Source: Paenibacillus sp. JDR-2
GTDB taxonomy: Bacteria > Bacillota > Bacilli > Paenibacillales > Paenibacillaceae
Direction: 5' to 3'
Length of the DNA stretch: 64,000 nucleotides
NCBI RefSeq assembly: GCF_000023585.1
Contig: NC_012914.1
Span: forward strand, 6,857,501-6,921,500
Under the pieces are notes generated by a model. It had not been told where the DNA came from and searched no databases. It worked only from the letters and a program-made list of their open reading frames with translations. The position numbers and the translations under genes were made by a program. This document shows positions 33,959 to 42,469 of this stretch, one piece after another (positions within the stretch are counted from its first letter, which is position 1; each line of letters begins with the position of its first letter).

Positions 33959-34656
33959 TTTTTAAGCAACATAATGCTACCGAAATCGGTTGGATCATCA
34001 GAGGTTTTGCTGGCTACAGCGTTTCCCTCTCTATTGAGAGCTTCTAACTTGTACGGTTTATCCGCTGCAGCCGGAAGGATGACATACCAGATTCTCTGCA
34101 GAACGCCTTCGCTAATAATCTTGGCGTTATACACTCCTGCCTTATCACCGCCAACGGTAACTTTGACACTCGTTATAGCGCTGTTCGTAATCTGCCCGAA
34201 TATTATCGGAAACGGGCCTTTTATCCCTTTATACTTCGGTATGCTCATGAAGTTTAACGCTTCATTCCGATCAGCGGCGGAATAACTATAGGTTCCTCCA
34301 TAGACCCATTTCCAACCCAGCAAGGTTTTCTGAACAAATTCTATCCCCAGGTTGTTTCCTTCTTTCTGCTCATTCAGTTTCGTAAACAGCAGGGCACCTC
34401 CGGCAACGGGCTCCCGATAAATGATATGCGTCGTTGCTTCGCTCCTGAATTTTCGAACGGCTTCCTCCGGGGTAGCTCCCAGCGGAATTTTTATTGTTCC
34501 TGATATACCCGACGCACGCGCATATCGCCAATCCGAGATACCGCCAGGCCGGTCATAGGCATACACGAATCCAATAAATAAAACAAAACATACCGCTATA
34601 GCAATTGCCGTTCTCATGAGCCATATTTGCCTGCCCGTTCGTACTTTTGGATACAT
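33955..34656 (-). CDS. Unknown membrane-anchored or secreted protein
   Basis: A 233-residue protein of no family I recognise. Residues 1-12 are basic (K-V-R-T-G-R), residues 13-33 form one hydrophobic helix (signal anchor), and the rest is a soluble extracellular domain of mixed beta strands with Gly/Ser/Thr turns (G-I-S-G-T-I-K-I-P-L-G-A-T, V-Y-G-G-T-Y-S-Y-S). There is no cysteine outside the helix and no catalytic signature. It stands alone between a repeat element and a phosphotransferase gene 15 bp upstream on the same strand, so it may be cotranscribed with that gene. Confidence 0.7.
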   Translation of the reverse strand: MYPKVRTGRQIWLMRTAIAIAVCFVLFIGFVYAYDRPGGISDWRYARASGISGTIKIPLGATPEEAVRKFRSEATTHIIYREPVAGGALLFTKLNEQKEGNNLGIEFVQKTLLGWKWVYGGTYSYSAADRNEALNFMSIPKYKGIKGPFPIIFGQITNSAITSVKVTVGGDKAGVYNAKIISEGVLQRIWYVILPAAADKPYKLEALNREGNAVASKTSDDPTDFGSIMLLKK

Positions 34657-34671
34657 GATTGCCTCCTTGCT

Positions 34672-35673
34672 TTATGTTTGCGAAGTATGCTGAACCAATC
34701 CTGCCGAGCGGAATTCCTCCAGGAATTCGTTCAGCCAGTCCTCGCCGTAATCAAGCGCGCCGGACTGGGTCGGGACGAAATGGACATCAAGACTCATAAT
34801 CCAAAAACGCCGGACAAGCATAAACAGCTCCACCGCCTGCTCATCCTTTTCCGAAAAGGACCTTACGCTGCGATATCCGGCCAGTAATGCCTGCCATAGC
34901 TGCTCCTTGCTCTCGGCGGATTGCCGCTTTCTGTTGCGGACCTGGGCAAGATCGTAAGCCCGCCAGCCGGGTGCCGACCACTCAAAGTCAAAATGGGTGT
35001 ATCGCCCGTCCGTCTCAACGGCATTATTGTTGCCATGCATATCGCCGTGGCAGATGCCCCAATCGAGCCCCGCCGCGGCGGCGGAAGCAACTCTATCCTT
35101 CAAAGCATTGGCATACTCGCGGAGAAAACCCGCCGCCGGATGGTCCTTGCCAATATGGCGAATAATGAGCTGCAAGGATTCCTCCACCAAAAAATCCGCA
35201 TCCAGCTCCCGGCGCGGAAGCTCAAGCCGGACCTGATCCATCGCTAGATGGAGCTGTGCGGCCGACTGCCCAAACGCGTAACAGCTCTCTTCGTCCTGCA
35301 GCCGGTTCTCAATTCCCTCCACATATTCGAAAAGAACGGCGATCCGCTCCCCTTCCGGTGCGGCAATAACCGAGTAGCGGGTGCCACCCGCCTTCATAAC
35401 CGGGGATGCTATTGAAGCTTCCGTTCCTGTCAGCAGGTCTTCCAATTGACCAAGAAGCGCCATCTCATACGCGGCTTCTCTCTCTCCGACCTCCTGCCGG
35501 TAGATTCTTAATATATAGGTTCCTTTTTCGGTTTGCACGCGGTAGGTATCGTTTAAGCCGCGAAGCCAATACACGCATTGCGTCCATTGGCCAAGCTCAT
35601 ATTGCCCGCTAAGGCAGCTCATTAAATAGTCAGGCGCCAGCACCGAGCTGACAGCCATCGGCTGATTAGTCAT
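34672..35673 (-). CDS. APH-family phosphotransferase (aminoglycoside phosphotransferase-like)
   Basis: A 333-residue kinase-fold protein of the APH/choline-kinase/SrkA group. The catalytic loop is C-H-G-D-M-H-G-N-N near residue 212, and the metal-binding motif is H-F-D-F-E-W near 232. The ATP-lobe lysine appears in Y-I-L-R-I-Y-R near 55. SrkA-like proteins are Ser/Thr kinases, while others phosphorylate small molecules. The substrate is not known. It lies 15 bp upstream of the unknown anchored protein. Three APH-fold genes occur in this window, all of different subgroups. Confidence 0.8.
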   Translation of the reverse strand: MTNQPMAVSSVLAPDYLMSCLSGQYELGQWTQCVYWLRGLNDTYRVQTEKGTYILRIYRQEVGEREAAYEMALLGQLEDLLTGTEASIASPVMKAGGTRYSVIAAPEGERIAVLFEYVEGIENRLQDEESCYAFGQSAAQLHLAMDQVRLELPRRELDADFLVEESLQLIIRHIGKDHPAAGFLREYANALKDRVASAAAAGLDWGICHGDMHGNNNAVETDGRYTHFDFEWSAPGWRAYDLAQVRNRKRQSAESKEQLWQALLAGYRSVRSFSEKDEQAVELFMLVRRFWIMSLDVHFVPTQSGALDYGEDWLNEFLEEFRSAGLVQHTSQT

Positions 35674-35820
35674 TTTATACCGGTCCCCTTCTCTTTTTCG
35701 GTATCTCTATCATAAACGAGCAGCACTTCCACATAAAGGAATATAATTGTTTTATCCGTTTCTATCACGCCTTCCATCCGTTAAAATTGAAAGAGTAGAC
35801 CCTACAAGGAGGGAATAAAA

Positions 35821-36672
35821 ATGATCCCTGACCGCAAACACCTTCGCGGGGATTGCGACAATTGCTTTGGGTTATGTTGCGTTGCGCTCCCTTTTGCCGT
35901 TTCGGCGGACTTTGCCATAGATAAACAAAGCGGACAACCCTGCCGTAATCTGCAGAACGATTACCGCTGCGGCATTCATACCAAGCTTCGGCAGCAGGGC
36001 TTTCGCGGCTGTACGGTGTACGACTGCTTTGGCGCCGGACAAAAGCTGTCGCAGCATACCTTCGGCGGACGCAGCTGGCGGGAAGATCCGCAGACAGCAA
36101 AGCTTATGGTTGAAGCTTTTCCCGTAATGTGGCATTTGCAGGAGCTTCTCTGGTATTTAGCCGAAGCGCATGAGAATCCAGCGGCCAAGCCGCTCCAATC
36201 GGAGTTGCATGCCGCTTGGAAAGAGACGGAACGCCTCACCGGCTTGGATGCGGAAGCCTTGCTCAAGCTGGACTTTGCCGCTCATCGGGCCGAGGTGAAT
36301 ACCCTGCTGCTGAAGACAAGCGAGCTCGTACGGGCTAAAGCGCCAAATGCCAAGACCGATGCCCGAAGAAAAAGAACGATTGGACGCGGCGCCGACCTTA
36401 TGGGCGCCAAGCTGCAGAACGCCGATCTTCGCGGCGCTAATTTGCGCGGATCTTATCTCATCGCGGCCGATCTCCGCGGTGCCGACCTTCGCCATGCCGA
36501 TCTGATCGGCGCCGATATGCGGGATACCGACTTGAGCGGAGCAGACTTAAGCGAAAGCCTGTTCCTCACCCAAGTCCAGCTCCAAGCGGCAAAGGGCAAT
36601 GCGGACACCAAGCTTCCGCCCGCACTTAGCCGTCCCGCGCATTGGACCAGCAAAAAGCCGGCCACGTCCTAA
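35821..36672 (+). CDS. Cys-cluster plus pentapeptide-repeat protein
   Basis: A 283-residue protein. The first 70 residues hold eight cysteines in the pattern C-x2-C-x3-C-C...C-x8-C-x13-C-x4-C, with C-D-N-C-F-G-L-C-C at residues 12-20. This resembles the iron/zinc-chelating YkgJ-type domain (C-x2-C-x-G-x-C-C). Residues about 190-250 contain consecutive pentapeptide repeats A-D-L-x-G (A-K-L-Q-N, A-D-L-R-G, A-N-L-R-G), which fold as a right-handed beta-helix. The middle part is helical. I infer a metal-binding protein with a pentapeptide platform; its partner is unknown. It has a strong ribosome binding site, AAGGAGG, and ends at a perfect hairpin shared with the convergent SDR. Confidence 0.78.
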   Translation: MIPDRKHLRGDCDNCFGLCCVALPFAVSADFAIDKQSGQPCRNLQNDYRCGIHTKLRQQGFRGCTVYDCFGAGQKLSQHTFGGRSWREDPQTAKLMVEAFPVMWHLQELLWYLAEAHENPAAKPLQSELHAAWKETERLTGLDAEALLKLDFAAHRAEVNTLLLKTSELVRAKAPNAKTDARRKRTIGRGADLMGAKLQNADLRGANLRGSYLIAADLRGADLRHADLIGADMRDTDLSGADLSESLFLTQVQLQAAKGNADTKLPPALSRPAHWTSKKPATS

Positions 36673-36692
36673 GACGTGACCGGCTTTTCTCC
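36653..36692. terminator. Bidirectional terminator
   Basis: AAGCCGGCCACGTC pairs with GACGTGACCGGCTT with a four-base loop, A-rich and T-rich on either side. It overlaps the pentapeptide gene stop and lies 11-50 bp from the SDR stop. Confidence 0.85.
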
Positions 36693-36702
36693 TTACCTTG
36701 CA

Positions 36703-37521
36703 TTATTGATACTGCGCTGCGATTTGTTCCAAATACTTCTCAATCGGCATCGATTTTCTCATATCCGTCAATTGATGGGCAGCTTCTCCCACCAGCGTGC
36801 GGAACTGCTTGCTCTCTCCCAAGGCCAAGCGAGCGATTGCATCTGCAATCGTTTGCGGATCGTCTAATTCGTCTACGGCACGGCTGCCCATCATCGCTTT
36901 TACCTTTGCGGTAATCTCGTCATAATCGGTAATCTCCCCGCTTTGACCCCAGGCGATCTTGTTCACGAAGTTATTGCCCGACGAACCGCCCTGCTCCACC
37001 AGTCTCAGCTCAATCCCAAGCGGCTTCAGCTCGTAATACAAGCCTTCGATTAATCCTTCCAGGGCAAACTTGGACATGTTATATAAAGAACCGGTCGGTA
37101 CGGCTGTTGTCACGCCCATAAACGAGCTGATTGTAATAAACATCCCCGATTTATTCGCGCGAAAATGAGGCAGCATCGCACGAATAACGTTAATGGGTCC
37201 GCGCACGTTAACGCCGAACTGCCAGTCGATCGTCTCTTCCTTCGCCAGCTCCAAGGCTCCATAAGCGCCAACGCCCGCATTGTTGACCACAACGTCAATC
37301 CGTCCAAAAGCTTCAATCGCATCGGCTACCGCAGTCCGTACCTGCTCCACATCCGTTACGTCCAGCTTAAACAGCTTCACGTTGCTGTACTGCGTCAGCT
37401 CCGTCTCGTTCTCCGGCGTGCGCATCGTTGCCGCCACATTCCATCCCAGCTTAGCGAAATGGATCGCTGTCAGCTTGCCTAATCCGCTGCTTGTTCCTGT
37501 AATCAAGATCGTTTTATTCAT
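36703..37521 (-). CDS. Short-chain dehydrogenase/reductase
   Basis: A 272-residue classical SDR. NAD(P) loop T-G-T-S-S-G-L-G near residue 7, the N-N-A-G motif near 84, and the catalytic S-S / Y-x3-K set as I-S-S-F...Y-N-M-S-K near 135 and 151. The substrate is unknown. The start follows GAGGAGAG. It sits just downstream of a TetR gene on the same strand, and both share the same operator sequence, so it is probably induced by a ligand of that regulator. Confidence 0.9.
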   Translation of the reverse strand: MNKTILITGTSSGLGKLTAIHFAKLGWNVAATMRTPENETELTQYSNVKLFKLDVTDVEQVRTAVADAIEAFGRIDVVVNNAGVGAYGALELAKEETIDWQFGVNVRGPINVIRAMLPHFRANKSGMFITISSFMGVTTAVPTGSLYNMSKFALEGLIEGLYYELKPLGIELRLVEQGGSSGNNFVNKIAWGQSGEITDYDEITAKVKAMMGSRAVDELDDPQTIADAIARLALGESKQFRTLVGEAAHQLTDMRKSMPIEKYLEQIAAQYQ

Positions 37522-37552
37522 TATGATTCTCTCCTCTAATTATCAAACTTTA

Positions 37553-37573
37553 GACCGAACGTTCATTCTAGTG
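37553..37573. promoter_or_regulatory. TetR operator upstream of the SDR gene
   Basis: ACCGAACGTTCATTCTAGTG contains the GAACGTTC palindrome and the same extension ATTCTAGTG found before the TetR gene at 38250-38273. It lies 32 bp before the SDR start, so direct repression is likely. Confidence 0.7.
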
Positions 37574-37636
37574 AACCCAGAAGCCGGCCTTGAAGGCCGC
37601 GGCGGAAGAAGCCTTGCTCACCATTCATTAACGGCG

Positions 37637-38218
37637 TTACCCTCTGATGGCTCCCTGCCAGCATACTTCGATCGCCTGCCCAATCCCGGCATCGGTTAAA
37701 TCCGAATTGCCCTGCAAATAACTTTTCACCATGTAGACCATAGAGCCGTAATGCATCTGGACAAGCAGCTTTGGGTCCATCTCTCTGAACAGTTCTTGCT
37801 CCATCGCATCCGCATAAAGCTTGTTCATCGGTGCGCACCAGCCGCCGTTGTAGGCTTTTTGCTTCACCTCTTCGTAAATATACGGCGAGAAGGAATACTG
37901 CTCGATGAACTGGAATCCCTCCGGATACTGCCGGCTGGTCTCGATCACGCGTTCCCAACCCCAGTTGAACCGCTCCCGGATCGTCCCTTCCCGGTTCAAG
38001 CCTTCCTGGACGAACTGGCCGTTATACGTAACGATAGACGTGTACAGCTCGTTAATAATTTCTTCCTTGCTGCTGAAATAATGATAAATGCTGCCCGTCG
38101 ATACCTTGGACTCCTTGGCGATAAGAGCCATCGAAGTAGCCTGAAGCTCCTTGCGGATAATAATCTGCAGCGTTGTCTCGAGCACGGCTTTCTGTACTTT
38201 GTTGTATTGTTCGAACAT
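37637..38218 (-). CDS. TetR-family regulator of the SDR gene
   Basis: A 193-residue TetR regulator. HTH at residues about 10-55 (S-M-A-L-I-A-K-E-S-K-V-S-T-G-S-I-Y-H-Y-F). The start follows GGAGG. A second copy of its probable operator lies upstream of its own gene and another upstream of the neighbouring SDR gene, so it most likely represses both. The inducer is unknown. Confidence 0.88.
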   Translation of the reverse strand: MFEQYNKVQKAVLETTLQIIIRKELQATSMALIAKESKVSTGSIYHYFSSKEEIINELYTSIVTYNGQFVQEGLNREGTIRERFNWGWERVIETSRQYPEGFQFIEQYSFSPYIYEEVKQKAYNGGWCAPMNKLYADAMEQELFREMDPKLLVQMHYGSMVYMVKSYLQGNSDLTDAGIGQAIEVCWQGAIRG

Positions 38219-38249
38219 GTTGCTTCCTCCAACAGGTTAAGATCGATCC

Positions 38250-38273
38250 ACTAGATAGAACGTTCATTCTAGT
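38250..38273. promoter_or_regulatory. TetR operator upstream of the tetR gene
   Basis: A 24-bp near-palindrome with outer arms ACTAGA/TCTAGT and core GAACGTTC, sharing GAACGTTCATTCTAGTG with the site before the SDR gene. It overlaps the expected promoter region of the TetR gene. Confidence 0.7.
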
Positions 38274-38348
38274 GCTATTATGTACCTTGCGACCGCCACT
38301 GTCAACTGGTAAGGAGTAGTATCTCCATAAGCTCTAACCCTTAATCCG

Positions 38349-38540
38349 GCTCTAACGAACCTCTGTACTCTTATTTGCCTCCATTTCAGGATTCTGCTGA
38401 TTTAACGAAACGTAGACACGCTATTGCACCTAATTACCTGCCACTTCAGCTTCAAAGAGCCGAATAAGGCTACCACGTTTCGTTAGCCTCAAAAATCCTT
38501 CAAAATTGGGCAAATAAGAATATGACGTTTCGTTAGAGCT
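38349..38540. repeat. Four-copy intergenic element, two direct then two inverted copies
   Basis: Related words lie at 38349 (GCTCTAACGAAC), 38401 (TTTAACGAAACGTAG), and in inverse orientation at 38470-38486 (CTACCACGTTTCGTTAG) and 38522-38540 (ATGACGTTTCGTTAGAGCT). The outer arms extend as an imperfect inverted repeat of about 46 bp (including CTTATTTGCC / GGGCAAATAAG), so the whole 190 bp could form a large cruciform or RNA hairpin. No ORF is credible. Confidence 0.75.
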
Positions 38541-38545
38541 CCGCG

Positions 38546-38594
38546 ACAAAAAAAAGGCTGCTCCCCTAAGCCTTTTTTGCTTGGGAGCAGCTTA
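38546..38594 (-). terminator. Terminator of the HSP90-TPR operon
   Basis: On the minus strand GCTGCTCCC (38583-38591 region) pairs with GGGAGCAGC and is followed by nine T. It lies just past the TPR-like gene stop. Confidence 0.85.
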
Positions 38595-38597
38595 TTA

Positions 38598-39650
38598 TTA
38601 GGTTCCGTAAGCGGTCTGCAGGCGCGCAGCCATCTTTTCTTTTTCCCGAACCAGATCTTCCACGAAGGTATTGCCGTTTCGGCGGTTAAACGCCTGTGCC
38701 AGACGCTCGATCTCTTCATCCAACCAGGCTAAAGTAACGGTCTCCGACTCGGCAAGCTTCTTCCTCCGTTTACCCTTGCTCCATTCCTTCAGGAAAATAC
38801 GGACGGACAACATATATTGCAGCCGGTCCCAACCAAGCTTGCTGCCTAGACCTAACCGGATCGTCTGCTCATACAGCTTTACGGCTTTGGGCATATCCGT
38901 TACGGTGAAGAACTGCAGGAAGGTACCGTACTCCTCGAGATAGGACGGCCCTTTAAGGGCACGGTAGGCTTTTTTCGCGGTTTCCAATGCCCGGTCGTAT
39001 TCCCCAAGCTTAAGCAGCGGCATCATCATTTCGCTGTACGTGCTCTCCGGGATCGAACGGCAGGACATCTTGCCCTCGAGGATAGGCTTCAGGGATTGGA
39101 GCCCTTTTTTATGATGATTAATCGCGAAATGATAGCTTCCAAACATATTCTGCTCGCAGGCGCTGCAGTCCGATAAGGAATCCCGCTTCGCGGCTCTCCA
39201 GCTCTTGTAGTAATCTGCCGCTTCGGCCAGTTTACCCTGCCATAGCATGAGACTAACCCGCTTCTGATAATACACCCGGAGACTATAGCCGTAGGTGACG
39301 CATTTTTCCTTAAAATCCTCGTAAATCCGCTCAATCTGCTCCAGGCTTAATTCCGGCATCCGCCAAACGTATCCGAGCACCCATTTATAATGCCACATAA
39401 TATAAAAGTTCGAATACTCGCCAGGATTATTCTCGAATTTCGACAAGCACCAGGAGAAGGAGACCAGCATCCGCTCCGGACAACCGCATTCCGGTGCCGC
39501 ATTGGAGTAGTCCATTCTCGCATGATAAGCTTCCTCTTCCGTCATATACCGGTCGGCGACTCGGATCATCTCTTCCAGAACGGCCAGCTTCTGCTTGCCA
39601 TCCGGCATGGACCATGTCGAGCGCCTCAGCTCCTGAAAACGGTTCTTCAT
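38598..39650 (-). CDS. TPR-like helical-repeat protein paired with HSP90
   Basis: A 350-residue, mainly helical, soluble protein with repeated helix pairs resembling tetratricopeptide units (for example L-W-Q-G-K-L-A-E-A-A-D-Y-Y near residue 137 and L-K-L-G-E-Y-D-R-A-L-E-T-A-K-K-A-Y near 212). I do not recognise a named family. Its start overlaps the stop of the HSP90-like gene by four bases (ATGA), so the two are translated together. TPR proteins are classic HSP90 partners in eukaryotes, and such pairs recur in bacteria. It contains nine Cys, some paired as C-G-C and C-S-A-C. Function is not known. Confidence 0.78.
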   Translation of the reverse strand: MKNRFQELRRSTWSMPDGKQKLAVLEEMIRVADRYMTEEEAYHARMDYSNAAPECGCPERMLVSFSWCLSKFENNPGEYSNFYIMWHYKWVLGYVWRMPELSLEQIERIYEDFKEKCVTYGYSLRVYYQKRVSLMLWQGKLAEAADYYKSWRAAKRDSLSDCSACEQNMFGSYHFAINHHKKGLQSLKPILEGKMSCRSIPESTYSEMMMPLLKLGEYDRALETAKKAYRALKGPSYLEEYGTFLQFFTVTDMPKAVKLYEQTIRLGLGSKLGWDRLQYMLSVRIFLKEWSKGKRRKKLAESETVTLAWLDEEIERLAQAFNRRNGNTFVEDLVREKEKMAARLQTAYGT

Positions 39651-41431
39651 CTGCCGACCTCGGCGTTCCGGTCAAGGCCCATATTCATGAATTGAAGCAG
39701 CGACTCGTTCATCAGTCTTAGCTCCTCGCTGCTGAGCGGATGGTTCCCCATAAGCAGCGCCTGCGTATATAACAGCTCAATGCTGTTCTGCTGGAGCTTA
39801 AGATCACCGGATGCGATAGCCTTGCGGACAATCGGATTATTGTAGTTGAAGCACAGTCTTGCATAAGGCTTCTCGTACAACTCGTCCTTGATCACGTGAA
39901 TAACCTCGGCAAACAGCGTGTTCGCCTGCTCCTCGCTCTCCTCCATCATCTTGAAGAAGTTAACCTCCTGATTAATGTTGAAGAGGACGGGAATGTCCGC
40001 GGGCTCGAACCATTTGATCAACGAGCGGCATTGATACGGCGCAAGAAGCCGGTCCGCCAGGTCCAGGAAAGGCTGCACTTCATCCCGCTCGCTCCGGCCG
40101 AGCGATTCGAAGCGGCTGGAGAAGCTGAGAATATCGAGCACGCTGACCTGCACCTGCTCGTCAATGGAAGGAAGCTTCCGAACCAGCTCCAGGTCATGGA
40201 CGTAACCGCCGTTAATGACCATCATGTTCTGGGCTTTCGCCACGCGGGCTACCTGCCTGAACTCGTCAAAGCTGGAAGTGACCATAACGGTACGGTGATT
40301 ACGCAATATATCGGCCATTTTCAGATCGCCGAATGACGTTTCGAAGCTCAAATGCAGGATAAACAGCTCATATAGCTCTTCGTCCTCGGCAGCCATCGTT
40401 TTAATCGAAGCATAATGAATAAGCACAATCCGAGCGAATAATTCCGGATCATTGTCAGCGAGCTCTATCAGATACCGCTTGATGCAGACTCCAAGCTCAT
40501 CCCGTACCGCGTAGAAAAGGTCGTTTTCCTGGAACGACTCCCTCGACGCCGTTGGCCGAAGGCTGTTTGTGTTAATGATGCCATTGACGAAAAAGGCCCA
40601 TGACGGCAAAATATTGTTCATTTTGTCCGACAGCAGGACGCGCTTCAGGTATACCTTATGGCGTTTCTCGTCCTGCAGGCTGACGGAATAAGGCAATATA
40701 TAAGCAATCCCTTCCGTGTCTCCGATCAGAGACTTCAGAGGAATAATATCCATCGGTTTCTCGTACTCGCTGTCCTCGATATAGGAGATCGCTTCCGATT
40801 GGCTCATGCGCCAAGGAGGAGTCGTATCGTTGATCTGCCGGCTGTCCTTGTCCTCCGTCAGCACGATTGGCGTCTCCAAATATTTGCCGAATCGCTCGAG
40901 CTGCTGGTACATCTTATACCACTCGGCGTATTCCTCGTATTCCGGCTTCAGCTTCAGATACACCGTTGTTCCGATCGGAACCGTTCTCTTCAGCTTATTC
41001 GTGACATAGGTGCCATCCGGCTTGCCGCGCCATTCCAGCGAATCGCCATCGAGGGCGGACCGTGTAATAAGCACAATCTCGTCGCTGATGACGAAGCAGG
41101 ACAGAAGACCAACGCCGAACTGGCCGATGTAATCGTCCGCCGAGTCCTGATCCGCCTTCTTTGTTGTGCTTCCGATCCGCGCCAGAAATTGTTCGATTTC
41201 CGATTCCGTAAGACCGATGCCGTTATCCATGAAAGAGATCGTATGCGAGGACGGGAACAGCTCTACCGCTACCTTCCCCTCCGTTATATGTCCAAGTCTC
41301 TTTCTCGCCGTCACCGCATCCACCGCATTCTGAAGCAGCTCGCGGACGAATACGCCCGGATCGGAATACAAATGATTGGATAAGAGATCAATAATACCTT
41401 GTAGATTCACCTGAAAATTCATATTGCTCAA
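39647..41431 (-). CDS. HSP90-family protein (HtpG-like, divergent)
   Basis: A 594-residue GHKL ATPase chaperone. The N-terminal nucleotide site is intact: E-L-L-Q-N-A-V-D-A near residue 28, D-N-G-I-G near 70, and G-Q-F-G-V-G near 103. It is shorter than typical HtpG (about 625) and clearly divergent from it in the middle and C-terminal parts, like the separate HSP90 family proteins found next to TPR genes. The start is likely TTG at 41431, because AGGTGAG lies 5 bases before it, while the ATG at 41422 is too far. It is followed directly by the TPR-like gene and a terminator. Confidence 0.9.
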   Translation of the reverse strand: MSNMNFQVNLQGIIDLLSNHLYSDPGVFVRELLQNAVDAVTARKRLGHITEGKVAVELFPSSHTISFMDNGIGLTESEIEQFLARIGSTTKKADQDSADDYIGQFGVGLLSCFVISDEIVLITRSALDGDSLEWRGKPDGTYVTNKLKRTVPIGTTVYLKLKPEYEEYAEWYKMYQQLERFGKYLETPIVLTEDKDSRQINDTTPPWRMSQSEAISYIEDSEYEKPMDIIPLKSLIGDTEGIAYILPYSVSLQDEKRHKVYLKRVLLSDKMNNILPSWAFFVNGIINTNSLRPTASRESFQENDLFYAVRDELGVCIKRYLIELADNDPELFARIVLIHYASIKTMAAEDEELYELFILHLSFETSFGDLKMADILRNHRTVMVTSSFDEFRQVARVAKAQNMMVINGGYVHDLELVRKLPSIDEQVQVSVLDILSFSSRFESLGRSERDEVQPFLDLADRLLAPYQCRSLIKWFEPADIPVLFNINQEVNFFKMMEESEEQANTLFAEVIHVIKDELYEKPYARLCFNYNNPIVRKAIASGDLKLQQNSIELLYTQALLMGNHPLSSEELRLMNESLLQFMNMGLDRNAEVGR

Positions 41432-41521
41432 ATTCTCACCTCACGGTTCAATTCTAGTTCTTCCCTACTATAATCCAACAGTACAGTAAGAATATCGTCA
41501 GGAACAAGGGCACTTATAAGT

Positions 41522-41598
41522 ATAAAAAAAGTAGCGCGCCTGCAGCGCAACTGTAATACGGTTTTTTACCGTCTACAGTTGCGCTCTAAGCGCGCTTT
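41522..41598 (-). terminator. Large two-tier terminator of the vanY-like gene
   Basis: On the minus strand the inner stem GCGCAACTGTA/TACAGTTGCGC encloses ACGGT/ACCGT, and an outer AGCGCGC/GCGCGCT stem flanks it, followed by T7. The arms total about 24 bp, larger than ordinary terminators. Confidence 0.8.
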
Positions 41599-41611
41599 AC
41601 AATAACTTTAT

Positions 41612-42469
41612 CTAGGCGTACATCGTTACGATTACGCCGTCGTAATTGTTGCCGGATACCTCGTACGGCTTGCCGTTCTGCACTTGAATGGTGGCACCGC
41701 TTCCGACCATCGGGTAGTAGGCGACAGTATATTTTTGACCGTCTGCCGTAATCGACATGGCCTTCGTTTGCTTCAGCTTGTCCAGATACTGCTCCAGCGT
41801 CAGATCCTGCTTATACATGATGGCGCTATGCGCCTTCCCGACATAACGGAAATGCCACGGTTCATATTGAATGCCTGTAATGTCTTCTTTCCCTTTCGGA
41901 TAACGCAAAATAAACCCGTATTCCCATGCGTGCTTCTTCAACCACTTGCCTTCCTCGGCCTCGTCCATCTTTGCAGTGGTTGAACCGATATCCAGCGATA
42001 AGCCGAGATTATGCTCGCTGTGGTAAGCAGGAAGCGCATAGTCATGCCCCATATCGCGGTACAGCTGGTCTTGCTTTTCCGCGTCGCGGTAGCCGCTGCT
42101 GATGAGAAAATGCTCCACACCGTCTTTTTTCGCTCCTTTCACCATCTCGCCAAAGTCCTTTGCCACCGACTCGGACAGCTGAATCGACGGATCAAGCAGG
42201 CCGTAGCCTTGGACCAGATCCTGACGATCCGATAACGAGACGATATCCGAACGTATCCCTTCCGGATGCAGAGCATAGTCGTTATTCACAAGGAGCAGAT
42301 CCCCCTTATACATCTGCTCCTTGCTCACGGTAATCATCTTGCTGTCTTGCTGCGGCAGCGACCCGTTTTCTATATCAACCTTGTCTTCCCCGGCGCTTTT
42401 TACATTAAGCTGCGAGATCCCGTAACTTAACAGGATGACAAGGATAAACGCAAAAACCCACTTCTTCAT
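41612..42469 (-). CDS. D-Ala-D-Ala carboxypeptidase, M15B (VanY-like)
   Basis: A 285-residue secreted or membrane-anchored zinc peptidase. The N-terminal helix is at residues 2-20. The zinc site is S-E-H-N-L-G-L-S-L-D near residue 152 and E-P-W-H-F-R-Y near 205, the VanY/DdpX hallmarks. A start at 42469 follows AAGGAG. The family trims D-Ala from peptidoglycan precursors; VanY enzymes act together with van resistance ligases, but LdcB/DacB-type relatives process L,D substrates. It lies with a VanS-VanR-like pair 84 bp upstream and has a C-terminal beta domain beyond the core. Confidence 0.88.
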   Translation of the reverse strand: MKKWVFAFILVILLSYGISQLNVKSAGEDKVDIENGSLPQQDSKMITVSKEQMYKGDLLLVNNDYALHPEGIRSDIVSLSDRQDLVQGYGLLDPSIQLSESVAKDFGEMVKGAKKDGVEHFLISSGYRDAEKQDQLYRDMGHDYALPAYHSEHNLGLSLDIGSTTAKMDEAEEGKWLKKHAWEYGFILRYPKGKEDITGIQYEPWHFRYVGKAHSAIMYKQDLTLEQYLDKLKQTKAMSITADGQKYTVAYYPMVGSGATIQVQNGKPYEVSGNNYDGVIVTMYA

